From Amycolatopsis granulosa (GTDB taxonomy: Bacteria; Actinomycetota; Actinomycetes; Mycobacteriales; Pseudonocardiaceae): DNA of 64,000 bases. The DNA lies in the NCBI RefSeq assembly GCF_011758745.1, contig NZ_JAANOV010000001.1, positions 4,650,001 to 4,714,000 of the forward strand. The letters are read 5' to 3'. The notes under the pieces were generated by a model. It was not told the DNA's origin. It was given only the letters and a program-made list of their open reading frames with translations, and searched no databases. A program made the position numbers and the translations under genes. The stretch's first letter is position 1. The number at the start of each line of letters is the position of its first letter. Of the stretch, positions 41,093 to 49,237 are shown piece by piece.

Positions 41093-42328
41093 TCAGGCGG
41101 CGGTTTCGGCGACCGGTGCGGACCGGCTCCGGGCCAGGCGGTGTCCCAGTTCGGACAGTGCCAGGGCCAGCACCGCCACCGCGGCACCGATCAGGCTGAT
41201 CCACCGGGCACCGATGGCGCCGATGCCCACCGCCCCGATCACGCCGGAGAAGGCGATCGCGAGGTAGAGGAACGCCGCGTTGAGCGAGATGAGCAACGGC
41301 GCCGAGGCCGGGTTCAGGGCGATGAGCCGGGACTGCTGGGGCGTGGTGATGCCCCACGCGGCGATGCCGTAGACCACCGTGATGACGAGGGCGGCCGGGA
41401 ACGAGCCGGTCGCGAACGGGAGGACGACCAGGCTGGCCGCGAGCAATGTGACCGCACCGCCGACCACCAGGCGCGCACCGAACCGGTCGGCGAGCGTTCC
41501 CGCGTAGAAGTTGCCCGCCGTCCCGGTCAGCCCGAAGGCGAACATGAGCACGGCCAGCCGGGTGCCGTCGCCGCCGGTGGCGGGGGCGAACACCTCCGCC
41601 ATGTAGGTGTAGACCACGTACGCGGCGGTGAACGCGACCAGCGTGGTGGCCAGGACGACGACCACGCGACGGTCACCGAGCGGCGCGAGGCGCTGGCGCA
41701 GCCCGCCCGGGGCCGCCACCGACACCCGCGGGACGAGCGCGAGGACGCCGGCCAGGCTCAGGACGGTGAGCAGGGTGATGAACCACATCGTCGCCCGCCA
41801 TCCGAGCGCGCTGCCCACGACGGTGCCGATCGGCGCGCCCAGCGCGGTCGCGGCGGTCAGTCCGGTGGTGACGGCGGCGATGGCCCGGCCGCGGCGCTCG
41901 GGTCCCACCAGTGCGGAGGCGGTGACGCTGGCCGCCGGGATGTACAGCCCGGCCCCGGCCGCGGCGACGACCTGTGCGATCAGGACGCCGGGGAAGTTCG
42001 GGGCGAGCCCGGTGCCGACGACGCCCAGCAGGTAGAGCAGGACGGACAGCTTGAGCACCCGGTGGCGCGGCCACGCGGCGGTGAGGGTCGCCAGGATCGG
42101 CGACATCACCGCGCAGGTCAGCGCGAAGACCGTGACCACCTGGCCCGCGGTGGCGATGGAGACGTCCAGCGACCGGCTGAACTCGGGCAGCACGCCGGCG
42201 AGGACGAACTCGTCGGTACCGATCGCGAACGTGCCGAAGCCCAGCATCAGGACGCTCCGCCAGTGCGACGCGGCCGAGCCCTCTCCCGGTGTGGCGCCGC
42301 CACTGTCGGGTGCGGGCGTGCGAGTCAT
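41093..42328 (-). CDS. MFS transporter (DHA1, AraJ/Cmx-like)
   Basis: A 411-aa, twelve-helix transporter. ATG 42328 is chosen because GAGGAGGGG is directly upstream; earlier in-frame starts lie inside the operators. TM1 has FGTFAIGTDEFVLAGVLP, the GTxEF signature of the DHA1 (AraJ/Cmx) family of sugar and drug effluxers. Motif A-like loop LTAAWPRHRVL is divergent. The promoter carries two GGTAC-type palindromes, so a TetR-family repressor, not in the window, probably controls it. Confidence 0.85.
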   Translation of the reverse strand: MTRTPAPDSGGATPGEGSAASHWRSVLMLGFGTFAIGTDEFVLAGVLPEFSRSLDVSIATAGQVVTVFALTCAVMSPILATLTAAWPRHRVLKLSVLLYLLGVVGTGLAPNFPGVLIAQVVAAAGAGLYIPAASVTASALVGPERRGRAIAAVTTGLTAATALGAPIGTVVGSALGWRATMWFITLLTVLSLAGVLALVPRVSVAAPGGLRQRLAPLGDRRVVVVLATTLVAFTAAYVVYTYMAEVFAPATGGDGTRLAVLMFAFGLTGTAGNFYAGTLADRFGARLVVGGAVTLLAASLVVLPFATGSFPAALVITVVYGIAAWGITTPQQSRLIALNPASAPLLISLNAAFLYLAIAFSGVIGAVGIGAIGARWISLIGAAVAVLALALSELGHRLARSRSAPVAETAA

Positions 42329-42339
42329 GACCCCTCCTC

Positions 42340-42394
42340 GGTACCGATCAGTTCCATTTGCTGAATGGTACTGATCGGTTCCGTTTTGCGTCAA
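42340..42394 (-). promoter_or_regulatory. Exporter promoter with two tandem TetR-type operators
   Basis: Two 16-bp near-palindromes, GGTACCGATCAGTTCC (42340-42355) and GGTACTGATCGGTTCC (42367-42382), repeat with 27-bp period (pattern GGNACYGATCRGTNCC). On the minus strand TTGACG (42394-42389) and TACCAT (42370-42365) are separated by 18 bp, and the second operator fills that spacer. Repression by blocking polymerase is the obvious reading. Confidence 0.7.
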
Positions 42395-42404
42395 GAGGGT
42401 CCGA

Positions 42405-43025
42405 TCACCGCTCCCCGAGCAGCGCGCGCAGCGCCTTGTTCTGTTCCTCCAGTTCGGCGATCCGTGCCCGCACGGGCGCGAGTGCCTCGGCGAGCTCGGC
42501 CTCGGAGTAGCGCGGGGTGATGTGCTGGTGGCAGTTCCAGTTGAAGCCCTCGACGCGGATGACCATCAGGCGTTCCACCCGCCCGTCCGTGCGCGTCTCG
42601 GTCAGCGTTCGCGTCAGCCCGGGATCCTCGTCGAGGGGGACGGCCCGGGCGAGTCCGAAGATCTTCAGGCGCGCCTGGTGCGGGTAGTCCATGAAGAACA
42701 GCGCCACCCGGCCGCCGGCGCGGACGTTGCCGGTGGTGATGTACTGCCGGTTGCCGCGGACGTCGGCGAACCCCAGTGTCCGCTCGTCCAGCACGTGCAC
42801 GAAGCCCGGCGGGCCGCCGCGGTGCTGCACGTACGGCCAGCCGGTCTCGCTGACGCTGGCGAGGTAGAACCCGTCCCGGGCCGCGATGAACGCCGCCTCG
42901 TGCGGGCCCAGCGGATCCGGTGTCTCGCCCCCGGTGAGTGCGCGGCCGGCCGCCGCGGCGCTGCCGTTCTGCTCCTGTTCCCGGCGCACGCTCTCGGTGT
43001 ACGCCAGGTGCGCGTAGCGGCTCAT
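42405..43025 (-). CDS. Pyridoxamine-5'-phosphate-oxidase-like FMN-binding protein
   Basis: A 206-aa split-barrel protein. FYLASVSETGWPYVQHRGGP, VLDERTLGFADVRGNRQYIT, and GGRVALFFMDYPHQARLKIF define the family (DUF-type PNPOx-like, FMN binding). A C-terminal helix (VRARIAELEEQNKALRALL) may be a coiled coil. It abuts the ArsR gene with no gap, so is the second gene of a two-gene operon. Reaction unknown. Confidence 0.82.
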   Translation of the reverse strand: MSRYAHLAYTESVRREQEQNGSAAAAGRALTGGETPDPLGPHEAAFIAARDGFYLASVSETGWPYVQHRGGPPGFVHVLDERTLGFADVRGNRQYITTGNVRAGGRVALFFMDYPHQARLKIFGLARAVPLDEDPGLTRTLTETRTDGRVERLMVIRVEGFNWNCHQHITPRYSEAELAEALAPVRARIAELEEQNKALRALLGER

Positions 43026-43391
43026 CTACTGTCCCGCCCCCTCGGGGTCCACCGGCTCGTCCGCGACCGCGGGCCGGGCGCCGAGGATGGCGGCGAGCAG
43101 CCCCGGGAAGCGCCGGTCGAGCTCCTCCCGGCGCACCTTGCTGATGCGCGAATTGCCGCGCAGTTCCATCTCGACCAGGCCGCTTTCCCGCAGCGTGCGC
43201 ATGTGGTGCGTGACCGTGGACGGCTTGACCGGGAGGTCGAGCGCGCCGCAGGCCGCCTCGCCCGCCTCGGTCAGCATCCGCACGATGCGCAATCGCACCG
43301 GGTCGGCCAGGGCGTGCAGCACCGTCCCGATGTCGACGCGGGCCAGGTCCGGTTGTGGCAGCCGGACGGTTTCCGACACGCGCATCCTCAC
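43026..43391 (-). CDS. ArsR-family transcriptional regulator
   Basis: A 121-aa winged-helix protein. IGTVLHALADPVRLRIVRML leads into VKPSTVTHHMRTLRESGLVE. One Cys (AACGALDLP) lies where related regulators have metal ligands, but not a full site. The GTG at 43391 and ATG at 43385 are both possible starts. It heads an operon with the PNPOx-like gene; a long inverted repeat lies just upstream. Confidence 0.82.
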   Translation of the reverse strand: MRMRVSETVRLPQPDLARVDIGTVLHALADPVRLRIVRMLTEAGEAACGALDLPVKPSTVTHHMRTLRESGLVEMELRGNSRISKVRREELDRRFPGLLAAILGARPAVADEPVDPEGAGQ

Positions 43392-43397
43392 CCCCGA

Positions 43398-43434
43398 GTT
43401 CGATGACTGTTGAATCCTACGATATCCATCGAAC
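43398..43434. promoter_or_regulatory. Inverted repeat upstream of the ArsR gene
   Basis: GTTCGATG (43398-43405) and CATCGAAC (43427-43434) are perfect 8-bp arms 21 bp apart. The second arm is part of a smaller dyad, CGATATCCATCG. Suitable position for an ArsR autoregulatory site. Confidence 0.5.
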
Positions 43435-43455
43435 TAGCGGCGGGTCACGCGGAGC

Positions 43456-43498
43456 CCTCGTTGCTCGTGCCGGACACCCCCCGGCACGAGCAACGAGG
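43456..43498 (-). terminator. Long hairpin after the epoxide hydrolase gene
   Basis: CCTCGTTGCTCGTGCCGG (43456-43473) pairs perfectly over 18 bp with 43481-43498 around a 7-nt loop, starting 3 bases after the epoxide hydrolase stop. No U-run. It separates the sugar operon from the ArsR promoter. Confidence 0.7.
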
Positions 43499-43501
43499 TG
43501 A

Positions 43502-44638
43502 TCAGCGCACCGTGCGGAAGAACGCGCGCACTTCCTCGGCGAACAGGCCGGGTTGCTCCCAGGCCGCGAAGTGGCCGCCGCGGTCGGGTTCGCTCCAGTG
43601 CCGGATGTCGGTGTAGCGCTGGGCCGCCCAGCGACGCGACGGGCGCGGCATCTCCTTCGGGAACACCGTGCAGCCGGTGGGCACCGGGACCGTGTCGTCG
43701 GTCGCGGTGTTGAACCACTCGCCGACCTGCCGGAAGCTCTCCCAGTACAGGCGGGCCGACGAGGCGGCCGTGCGGGTCAGCCAGTACAGCGTGATGTCGT
43801 CGAGCATCTCGTCGCGGGTCAGCACCTTCTCGGGCCGTCCGCCACTGTCGGTCCAGGACGCGAACTTCTCCACGATCCACGCGCACAGGCCGGCAGGGGA
43901 GTCGGTCAGCGCGTAACCCACCGTCTGCGGCTTGGTGGTCATCTCCTCCGAGTACCCGGTCTCGTGCGCGGCCGCGTGGCGCAGGTCCGCCAGTGCCGCC
44001 TCCTCGGCCGGGGTGAGGTCGTCGAAGGTGGCCGGGTCCGGCGCCGCGATCGGCGGCATCACGTGGATACCCGCCAGCTCGCCGCGGTCCTGCTGCCCCA
44101 TGCTCGTGGTGACGCTGGTGCCCCAGTCGCTGCCCTGGGCGCCGTACCGCTCGTACCCGAGGCGGGCCATCAGCTCGCGCCACGCGGCGGCGATCCGCTG
44201 CACGCCCCAGCCCGGTGTGGCCGGCCGGTCGCTGAACCCGTAGCCCGGCAGCGACGGGACCACCACGTGGAAGGCGTCGGCCGGATCGTCCGGTTCGGTC
44301 AGCAGCGGGATGGCCTTTTCGAACTCCAGCACCGATCCGGGCCAGCCGTGGGTGAGGATCAACGGCAGCGCGTGCTCGTGCGGGGAGCGGACGTGCAGGA
44401 AGTGGATTCCGACGCCGTCGATCTCGGTGCGGTACTGGGGCAGCGCGTTCAGGCGCCGCTCGGTCGCCCGCCAGTCGTACTCGGTGGCCCAGTACTGGCA
44501 CAGCTCGCGCAGGTAGGCCAGCGGCACGCCCTGCGACCAGTCGGCGACCGGTTCCTCGTCGGGCCACCTGGTGCGCAGGAGCCGGTCCCGCAGGTCGGTC
44601 AGCTCCTCCTCCGGGATGTCGATCTGGAACGGGATCAC
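43502..44638 (-). CDS. Epoxide hydrolase (alpha/beta hydrolase, EHN-type)
   Basis: A 378-aa hydrolase. The N-terminal EHN region begins FQIDIPEEELTDLRDRLLRT; oxyanion motif HGWPGS (97-102); nucleophile Asp171 in GAQGSDWGT; catalytic His in DRGGHFAAWEQP near residue 356. The enzyme opens epoxides to diols. It starts at GTG 44638, overlapping the AroE-like stop (GTGA), and is last in the five-gene minus operon. Its role in sugar metabolism is unclear; another hydrolytic substrate is possible. Confidence 0.85.
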   Translation of the reverse strand: MIPFQIDIPEEELTDLRDRLLRTRWPDEEPVADWSQGVPLAYLRELCQYWATEYDWRATERRLNALPQYRTEIDGVGIHFLHVRSPHEHALPLILTHGWPGSVLEFEKAIPLLTEPDDPADAFHVVVPSLPGYGFSDRPATPGWGVQRIAAAWRELMARLGYERYGAQGSDWGTSVTTSMGQQDRGELAGIHVMPPIAAPDPATFDDLTPAEEAALADLRHAAAHETGYSEEMTTKPQTVGYALTDSPAGLCAWIVEKFASWTDSGGRPEKVLTRDEMLDDITLYWLTRTAASSARLYWESFRQVGEWFNTATDDTVPVPTGCTVFPKEMPRPSRRWAAQRYTDIRHWSEPDRGGHFAAWEQPGLFAEEVRAFFRTVR

Positions 44639-45567
44639 GTGCCGGTCCTCCTCGGTCGGTGTGGTGCGGCGGCGGCCGCCAGTGCGGACAGGGTGCGCGG
44701 GGTGAACGGCTCACCGGCGATCGCGGTGAGCGCACCCGCCCACCCGGCGACGAAGTAGTCCCAGCCGTCCCGTGTGGACAGTCCCTGGGTCGCCGCCTGG
44801 TGCAGGAACGTCAGGTCCCCCCGGTAGTTCAGGTCCCACGCCACCGTGCCGGGGGTCCACGGGGCATGGCCGGTGACCGGACTGCCGGGCCGGTCCTTGC
44901 CCAGCCCGGTGGCGTTGACCACGAGCGTCGCGTCCGGGACGAGGTGATCGGCCGGCCCGGACAGGTGCACCAGCTCCGGCTGCGCGCCGATCCGCTCGGC
45001 GACCCGCCGCAGCGCGTCGAGCGCCGCCGGATCGATGTCGGCGAACACCAGCCGCTCCGGCGGATCCGGACGCGGCACGCCCGTCTCGACGTCCAGGTGC
45101 ATCGCCAGCAGCAGGGCGGTCGCCGCGCCGCCCGCGCCGAGGCACACGATCCGGCCACCCGCGGGCGAGCCCAGGATCGCGGTCAGCGAGCGGGCGTCGT
45201 TGGCGTAGGCGGCCACCCGGTCGCCGGTGGCGAGCGTGTTGATCTCGCCGGTCAGCTCGACCAGCCGGTCGCGTTCGGACAGTTCCGCCGCGCACGCCCG
45301 GTACAGCCGCAGCTTGTGCGCGGTCACCACCGCGCCCTGGACCAACGGGTTGCGGCGCATCGCGGCGAGCAGCCGCCGGTAGACCGGCGGCGGGCTGTCC
45401 GGTGGCAGGTCGATCCCGCGCAGCACCCACGACCGGCCCAGCGCACCGGCCCAGCCGTCGAACACGACGTGCGCCAGCGATCCCGCGGTGCTGATGCCGG
45501 CGAACAGGACCAACGGCGGGCCGGTCCAGGTCTCGACGTCCTCGACCGTGATCACGTGGTCCGGCAT
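44635..45567 (-). CDS. Shikimate-dehydrogenase-like (AroE family) oxidoreductase
   Basis: A 310-aa protein, longer than AroE (about 270). ATG 45567 start (MPDHVITVED). The catalytic Lys lies in VVTAHKLRLYR (Lys85), the substrate Asp pair in NDARSL (N123, D124) after GEINTL, and the Rossmann motif is VCLGAGGAATALLL. VVNATGLGKDRPGSPVTG follows AroE's NATxxG. Because the true aromatic-pathway aroE is usually with aroC/aroK, and this gene sits in a sugar-catabolic operon, it more likely oxidises a sugar-acid-like substrate. It overlaps the TIM-barrel gene by 16 bp. Confidence 0.75.
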   Translation of the reverse strand: MPDHVITVEDVETWTGPPLVLFAGISTAGSLAHVVFDGWAGALGRSWVLRGIDLPPDSPPPVYRRLLAAMRRNPLVQGAVVTAHKLRLYRACAAELSERDRLVELTGEINTLATGDRVAAYANDARSLTAILGSPAGGRIVCLGAGGAATALLLAMHLDVETGVPRPDPPERLVFADIDPAALDALRRVAERIGAQPELVHLSGPADHLVPDATLVVNATGLGKDRPGSPVTGHAPWTPGTVAWDLNYRGDLTFLHQAATQGLSTRDGWDYFVAGWAGALTAIAGEPFTPRTLSALAAAAAPHRPRRTGT

Positions 45568-46307
45568 GTCTCCCCGTTCTGCTCCACGGCCCGCCGCCAC
45601 GCGGTCACCGCGCTGTCCAGGTCCTCGGCTCGTTCGAACACCGAGGCCCCGAAAAATCCGAAGCGGACCCCATCCTGCCCGGTTCGCGGGAACGCGGCAG
45701 GATCGGTCAGCGGACCCCCGTGTGCCAGCAGCGGCACGGTGCCGGCCGCCTGCGCCATCGCGGCGAGAGCGGCGGTGTGCTCGGCGGTCGGCGCACCCGG
45801 GCGGGTGATCCCCAGGTGGGCCACGACCGCGTCGGCGCCGTGTGCCACCAGCGCCGCCGCCTGCTCGGGTGTGCACGCGTACCCCCACGCCAGCAGCCCG
45901 CGGTCGCGCGCCAGCGCCATCAGCTCGACCTCACGCCGGTAGCCGAGCCCGGCGTCCTCCAGCGCGTCCCGCACCGGCCCGGACAGCAGCGCGGTTGTCG
46001 GCGCATTCAGGACACCCGCCACCCCGTGCCCGGCCAGTTCGTCCAGCACCTGATCGGGCGGGCGCAGGGCGTCGTTCGCGCACACCGTCGCCAGCACCGG
46101 GCGTCCACCGGCCGCGGCCACCACCTCCGGGGCGATCCCGAGGGTCAGCTCGTTGGCACTGGCCCAGGGCAGCAACCCGGCCACCGACGGGAGACCGCGG
46201 CGGCGCAGCACGCTGGAGTGGTAGGCGACGATCACGTCCACCCCCGCGCGGACCAGGCGCCTCGCGGTGTCCCCGTCCCCGGCGGCCGCGGCGAGCAGCG
46301 CCTTCAC
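45552..46307 (-). CDS. TIM-barrel protein of the phosphoenolpyruvate-hydrolase-like family
   Basis: A 251-aa protein from GTG 46307 (MKALLAAAAGDGDTARRLVR), the start overlapping the SIS stop (GTGA). RAGVDVIVAYHSSVLRRRGL, SVAGLLPWASANELTLGIAP, and VLNAPTTALLSGPVRDALED, then GYRREVELMALARDRGLLAW match the family (YnsGryR, GSLAGLLPYgdaN, NFPTVGLIDG-like). The usual N-terminal IIGAGAGTG segment is missing or replaced by GDGDTA, so the protein is shorter. Members bind or cleave phosphoenolpyruvate-like substrates, but most are uncharacterised. It belongs to the operon of sugar enzymes. Confidence 0.65.
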   Translation of the reverse strand: MKALLAAAAGDGDTARRLVRAGVDVIVAYHSSVLRRRGLPSVAGLLPWASANELTLGIAPEVVAAAGGRPVLATVCANDALRPPDQVLDELAGHGVAGVLNAPTTALLSGPVRDALEDAGLGYRREVELMALARDRGLLAWGYACTPEQAAALVAHGADAVVAHLGITRPGAPTAEHTAALAAMAQAAGTVPLLAHGGPLTDPAAFPRTGQDGVRFGFFGASVFERAEDLDSAVTAWRRAVEQNGETCRTT

Positions 46308-46834
46308 AGCAGGTTCGCGTGGCGCTCGTCGAGCGCCGCGTCCGGGATCGCGTGGTCCTCCTGGAAGGCCCCGCACAGGGTGTCGCCGAGCAGCAGGCAC
46401 GCCTGCTCGAACAGCGAGCCGCCGTGCTGACGGCCCGTGGCCGGGACGACCACGACGAGGTCGGCCTCCGCGGCGAGCGGGGAGTCCGGCGCGGCGGTCA
46501 GCACGGCCACCCGCGCGCCGCGGGCGCGGGCGACCCGGGCGTTCGCGAGCGGGCCGGCGGTGCGGCCGCTCGCGGACAGGCAGACCAGCAGGTCATCGGC
46601 CACGATGGCGGGTGAGGTGGTCTCGCCGGCCACGTGGACCCGCAACCCGAGGTGCATCCACCGCATGGCCAGGGCGCGTGCCACCAGCCCCGACCGGCCC
46701 CGCGCGTCGAAGAACACCGTCCGCGCCGAGGCGATGGCCGCGCCGAGAGCCGTCGCCGCGGCCGGGTCCACAGCGGTCACCGCGTCGTGAACCTCCGTGA
46801 GCACCACCCGTGCCCGGTCCAGCACGTCAGGCAT
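46304..46834 (-). CDS. SIS-domain protein, 6-phospho-3-hexuloisomerase-like
   Basis: A 176-aa single-SIS protein. FFDARGRSGLVARALAMRWM and HLGLRVHVAGETTSPAIVAD match 6-phospho-3-hexuloisomerase (GRSGL..RAFAMRLMHLG...GETTTPAI); LLVCLSASGRTAGPLANARV, then SPLAAEADLVVVVP and GSLFEQACLLLGDTLCG complete the fold. The enzyme type converts 3-hexulose-6-phosphate to fructose-6-phosphate. It overlaps the 6-phosphogluconate dehydrogenase gene by 8 bp. Confidence 0.8.
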   Translation of the reverse strand: MPDVLDRARVVLTEVHDAVTAVDPAAATALGAAIASARTVFFDARGRSGLVARALAMRWMHLGLRVHVAGETTSPAIVADDLLVCLSASGRTAGPLANARVARARGARVAVLTAAPDSPLAAEADLVVVVPATGRQHGGSLFEQACLLLGDTLCGAFQEDHAIPDAALDERHANLL

Positions 46835-47711
46835 GCGCGTGCCCCCCGATCTGCGCCCGCGCGGCGACGAGCAGCCGGCTGGCAGCCCGGTCGTCGTCCC
46901 GGCTGGTGAACCTGGCCTGCAACGCCGCGGTGAGCACGGGCGTGGCGATGCCCCGCCGGACGGCTTCCTCCGCCGTCCAGCGGCCCATGCCGGAATCGGC
47001 GACGGCCGAGCCGACACCGGTGAGCGCGGGGTCGGCGGCGAGCGCGTCGACGGTCTGCTCCAGCAGGAACGACCGGGCCGAGCAGCCCGCCTGCCACACG
47101 CGCAGCGCCGTGAGCGGGTCGAGCCCGTCGCGCGCGGACAGCAGCGCGAAACCCTCCGCGTACGCCTGCATCAGGCCGTACTCGACGGCGTTGTGCACGG
47201 CCTTGACGAAGTGGCCGGAACCCGTGGGCCCGACCACGGCGACCGCGCCCGGCGCTGCCAGGGCCGTCAGCACCGGCTCGATGCGCTCGGCGTCCTCCGC
47301 CGCGCCCCCGACCGTCAGCCCGTACCCGTGCCGCCAGCCCCACTGGCCCCCGCTGACCCCGACGTCGAGGAACCGGACACCGGACCCGGCCAGCCGCTCG
47401 GCCCGCCCGGCCGCCTCCCGCCAGTCGCTGTTGCCGCCGTCGACGACGAGATCACCCTCGTCGAGGAGCCCGGCGAGCTCGTCGAGCACCCCACCGGTCA
47501 GAGGCGGCGGCACCATCACCCACACCGCGCGGGGCGGCGCCAGTGCCGCCACGAGATCGGCCAGTGAACCGGTGGCGCCGATGCCCGCCGCGCGGGCCCG
47601 CTCGACCGCGTCCGCGGACGAGTCGGCGCCGACCACCTCGTGCCCGGCCTCGCTGATGCGGCGGGCCATGGGGCCGCCCATCTTCCCCAGGCCAACCAAT
47701 CCGAGTTGCAT
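46827..47711 (-). CDS. gnd: 6-phosphogluconate dehydrogenase (short, decarboxylating type)
   Basis: A 294-aa enzyme of the short NAD-type GndA group. ATG 47711 is chosen for GAGG just upstream. LGLVGLGKMGGPMARRISEA is the NAD motif; VVDGGNSDWREAAGRAERLA (substrate loop) and LDVGVSGGQWGWRHGYGLTV, then GSGHFVKAVHNAVEYGLMQA (catalytic Lys in the HFVKAVHN motif) complete the active site. The reaction is 6-phosphogluconate to ribulose-5-phosphate plus CO2. First gene of the minus operon, divergent from the MocR regulator. Confidence 0.88.
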   Translation of the reverse strand: MQLGLVGLGKMGGPMARRISEAGHEVVGADSSADAVERARAAGIGATGSLADLVAALAPPRAVWVMVPPPLTGGVLDELAGLLDEGDLVVDGGNSDWREAAGRAERLAGSGVRFLDVGVSGGQWGWRHGYGLTVGGAAEDAERIEPVLTALAAPGAVAVVGPTGSGHFVKAVHNAVEYGLMQAYAEGFALLSARDGLDPLTALRVWQAGCSARSFLLEQTVDALAADPALTGVGSAVADSGMGRWTAEEAVRRGIATPVLTAALQARFTSRDDDRAASRLLVAARAQIGGHAHA

Positions 47712-47790
47712 TCCTCGACCTTCCGTCAATGGATTGACATCGGATACATCCTTGATGCCAATATGGCTTGTCTACCTCGGCTCTCATAGG

Positions 47791-47811
47791 ACCAATCAAG
47801 GTCCGATTGGT
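47791..47811. promoter_or_regulatory. MocR-type operator in the divergent gnd/mocR region
   Basis: ACCAATC-N7-GATTGGT is a perfect 7-bp-arm inverted repeat, 11 bp upstream of the MocR ATG and 80 bp from the gnd start. A near-identical repeat recurs at 50072-50089 before the GH13 gene. Confidence 0.55.
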
Positions 47812-47821
47812 TGGAATCGCC

Positions 47822-49237
47822 ATGCACATCCAGGACGCGCTCGCCGACTGGTCCGCGCGGTCCGGGCCGCTGTACGCCCGGTTGTCCACGGCCCTCACCG
47901 CGGCCATCGAGCGCGGCGACATCCCGCCCGGCACCGTGCTGCCACCGGAGCGGTCGCTGGCCAAACGGCTGGCGATCGGCCGCAGCACGGTGATGCACGC
48001 CTACGCCCGCCTCCGCGAGGCCGGGATCCTGGAAACCCGGCAGGGCAGCGGATCCTGGGTCACCGGAGGGCAGCGGACCGGGAATGGCGAAGCCCCGCGC
48101 GAATCGCTGCCGGTCGCGGCCCTGCGGAACCCGGCGGCACTCGTCGATCTCGCCACCGCCGCACTGCCCGCGCACCGCCGCCTGCGCGACGCGGTCGCCG
48201 CGCTCGGCGTGGCCGATCCGGACACCGCGGTCGCACTCGACACCCCCGGCTACCACCCGGCCGGGCTGCCCGCGCTGCGCGCCGCGCTGGCCGACCGGCT
48301 GACCACGCAGGGCCTGCCCACGGCCGCCGACCAGGTCCTCGTCACCACCGGCGACCAGCAGGGCCTGTCGCTGCTGGCCGCGCACGCGCTGCCGGACCGG
48401 GAACCGGCGATCGTGGAGGCGCCGACCAGCCCGGGCATCCTCGACGTGCTGCACGGGCTGTCCGTGCCGCTGCGGGGTGCCCCGCCGGTGACCGCCGGGG
48501 GCGACGAGCTGCCCGCGCTCGTCGACCGGATCCGCCCCGGCCTGGTGTACCTCGTGCCGACGCTCGGCCCGCTCGGCCGGGTCCTCCGCGTCGGCGACCG
48601 CCGGCGGCTGGCCACCGCGCTCGCCGAGCGGGACACCCTGGTGGTGGACGACGTCAGCCAGGCCGGGCTGGTGTTCGAACAGGCGCCGCCGCCACTGGCC
48701 GCGTACGCGGAGTCGGACAACCTGCTGACCGTCGGCTCGCTCAGCAAGCTGCACTGGGGCGGGCTGCGGCTCGGCTGGGTGCGCGGACCGGCACCGCTGG
48801 TGGCCGCGCTCGCGCGCGCCAAGGCACGCGCCGACCTCGGCACCCCGGTGCTCGACCAGGTGCTGGCCACCCGGTTGCTCGGCGCCGAGGACGAGGTGCG
48901 GGCCGAGCGCGTCGCCGAGCTCCGCGACCGGCTCGCGCACGCCGCCGCCACCCTGACCGCGTCGCTGCCCGAGTTCCGGTGGACACCGCCCGAGGGCGGG
49001 CTGAGCCTGTGGCTGCAACTGCCCGCCGGGACGGCGACCGCGTTCAGCGAGGTGGCCACCCGGTTCGGGGTGGCGGTGGTACCCGGCGGCGTGCTGTCCC
49101 CGCGCGGGCTGTCCGACGACCACGTCCGCGTCGTGTACGCGCGGCCACCGGAGGTGTTCGACGAAGGCGTCCACCGGCTGGCCGCCGCGTGGGCGCGGTA
49201 CCGGCACAGCGGCGACGACCAGCCGGTGCTGCTGTGA
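47822..49237 (+). CDS. MocR-family regulator (GntR HTH + aminotransferase domain)
   Basis: A 471-aa protein. Residues 15-75 are a GntR winged helix (LYARLSTALTAAIERGDIPP, GTVLPPERSLAKRLAIGRST, ARLREAGILETRQGSGSWV). The rest is a type-I aminotransferase fold with the PLP Lys in VGSLSKLHWGGLRLGW (about residue 306). Start ATG 47822 follows GTTGGAATCGCC, a weak ribosome site. It controls, presumably, the divergent gnd operon and its own ROK-GH13 operon. Effector unknown. The stop overlaps the ROK start (GTGA). Confidence 0.85.
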   Translation: MHIQDALADWSARSGPLYARLSTALTAAIERGDIPPGTVLPPERSLAKRLAIGRSTVMHAYARLREAGILETRQGSGSWVTGGQRTGNGEAPRESLPVAALRNPAALVDLATAALPAHRRLRDAVAALGVADPDTAVALDTPGYHPAGLPALRAALADRLTTQGLPTAADQVLVTTGDQQGLSLLAAHALPDREPAIVEAPTSPGILDVLHGLSVPLRGAPPVTAGGDELPALVDRIRPGLVYLVPTLGPLGRVLRVGDRRRLATALAERDTLVVDDVSQAGLVFEQAPPPLAAYAESDNLLTVGSLSKLHWGGLRLGWVRGPAPLVAALARAKARADLGTPVLDQVLATRLLGAEDEVRAERVAELRDRLAHAAATLTASLPEFRWTPPEGGLSLWLQLPAGTATAFSEVATRFGVAVVPGGVLSPRGLSDDHVRVVYARPPEVFDEGVHRLAAAWARYRHSGDDQPVLL

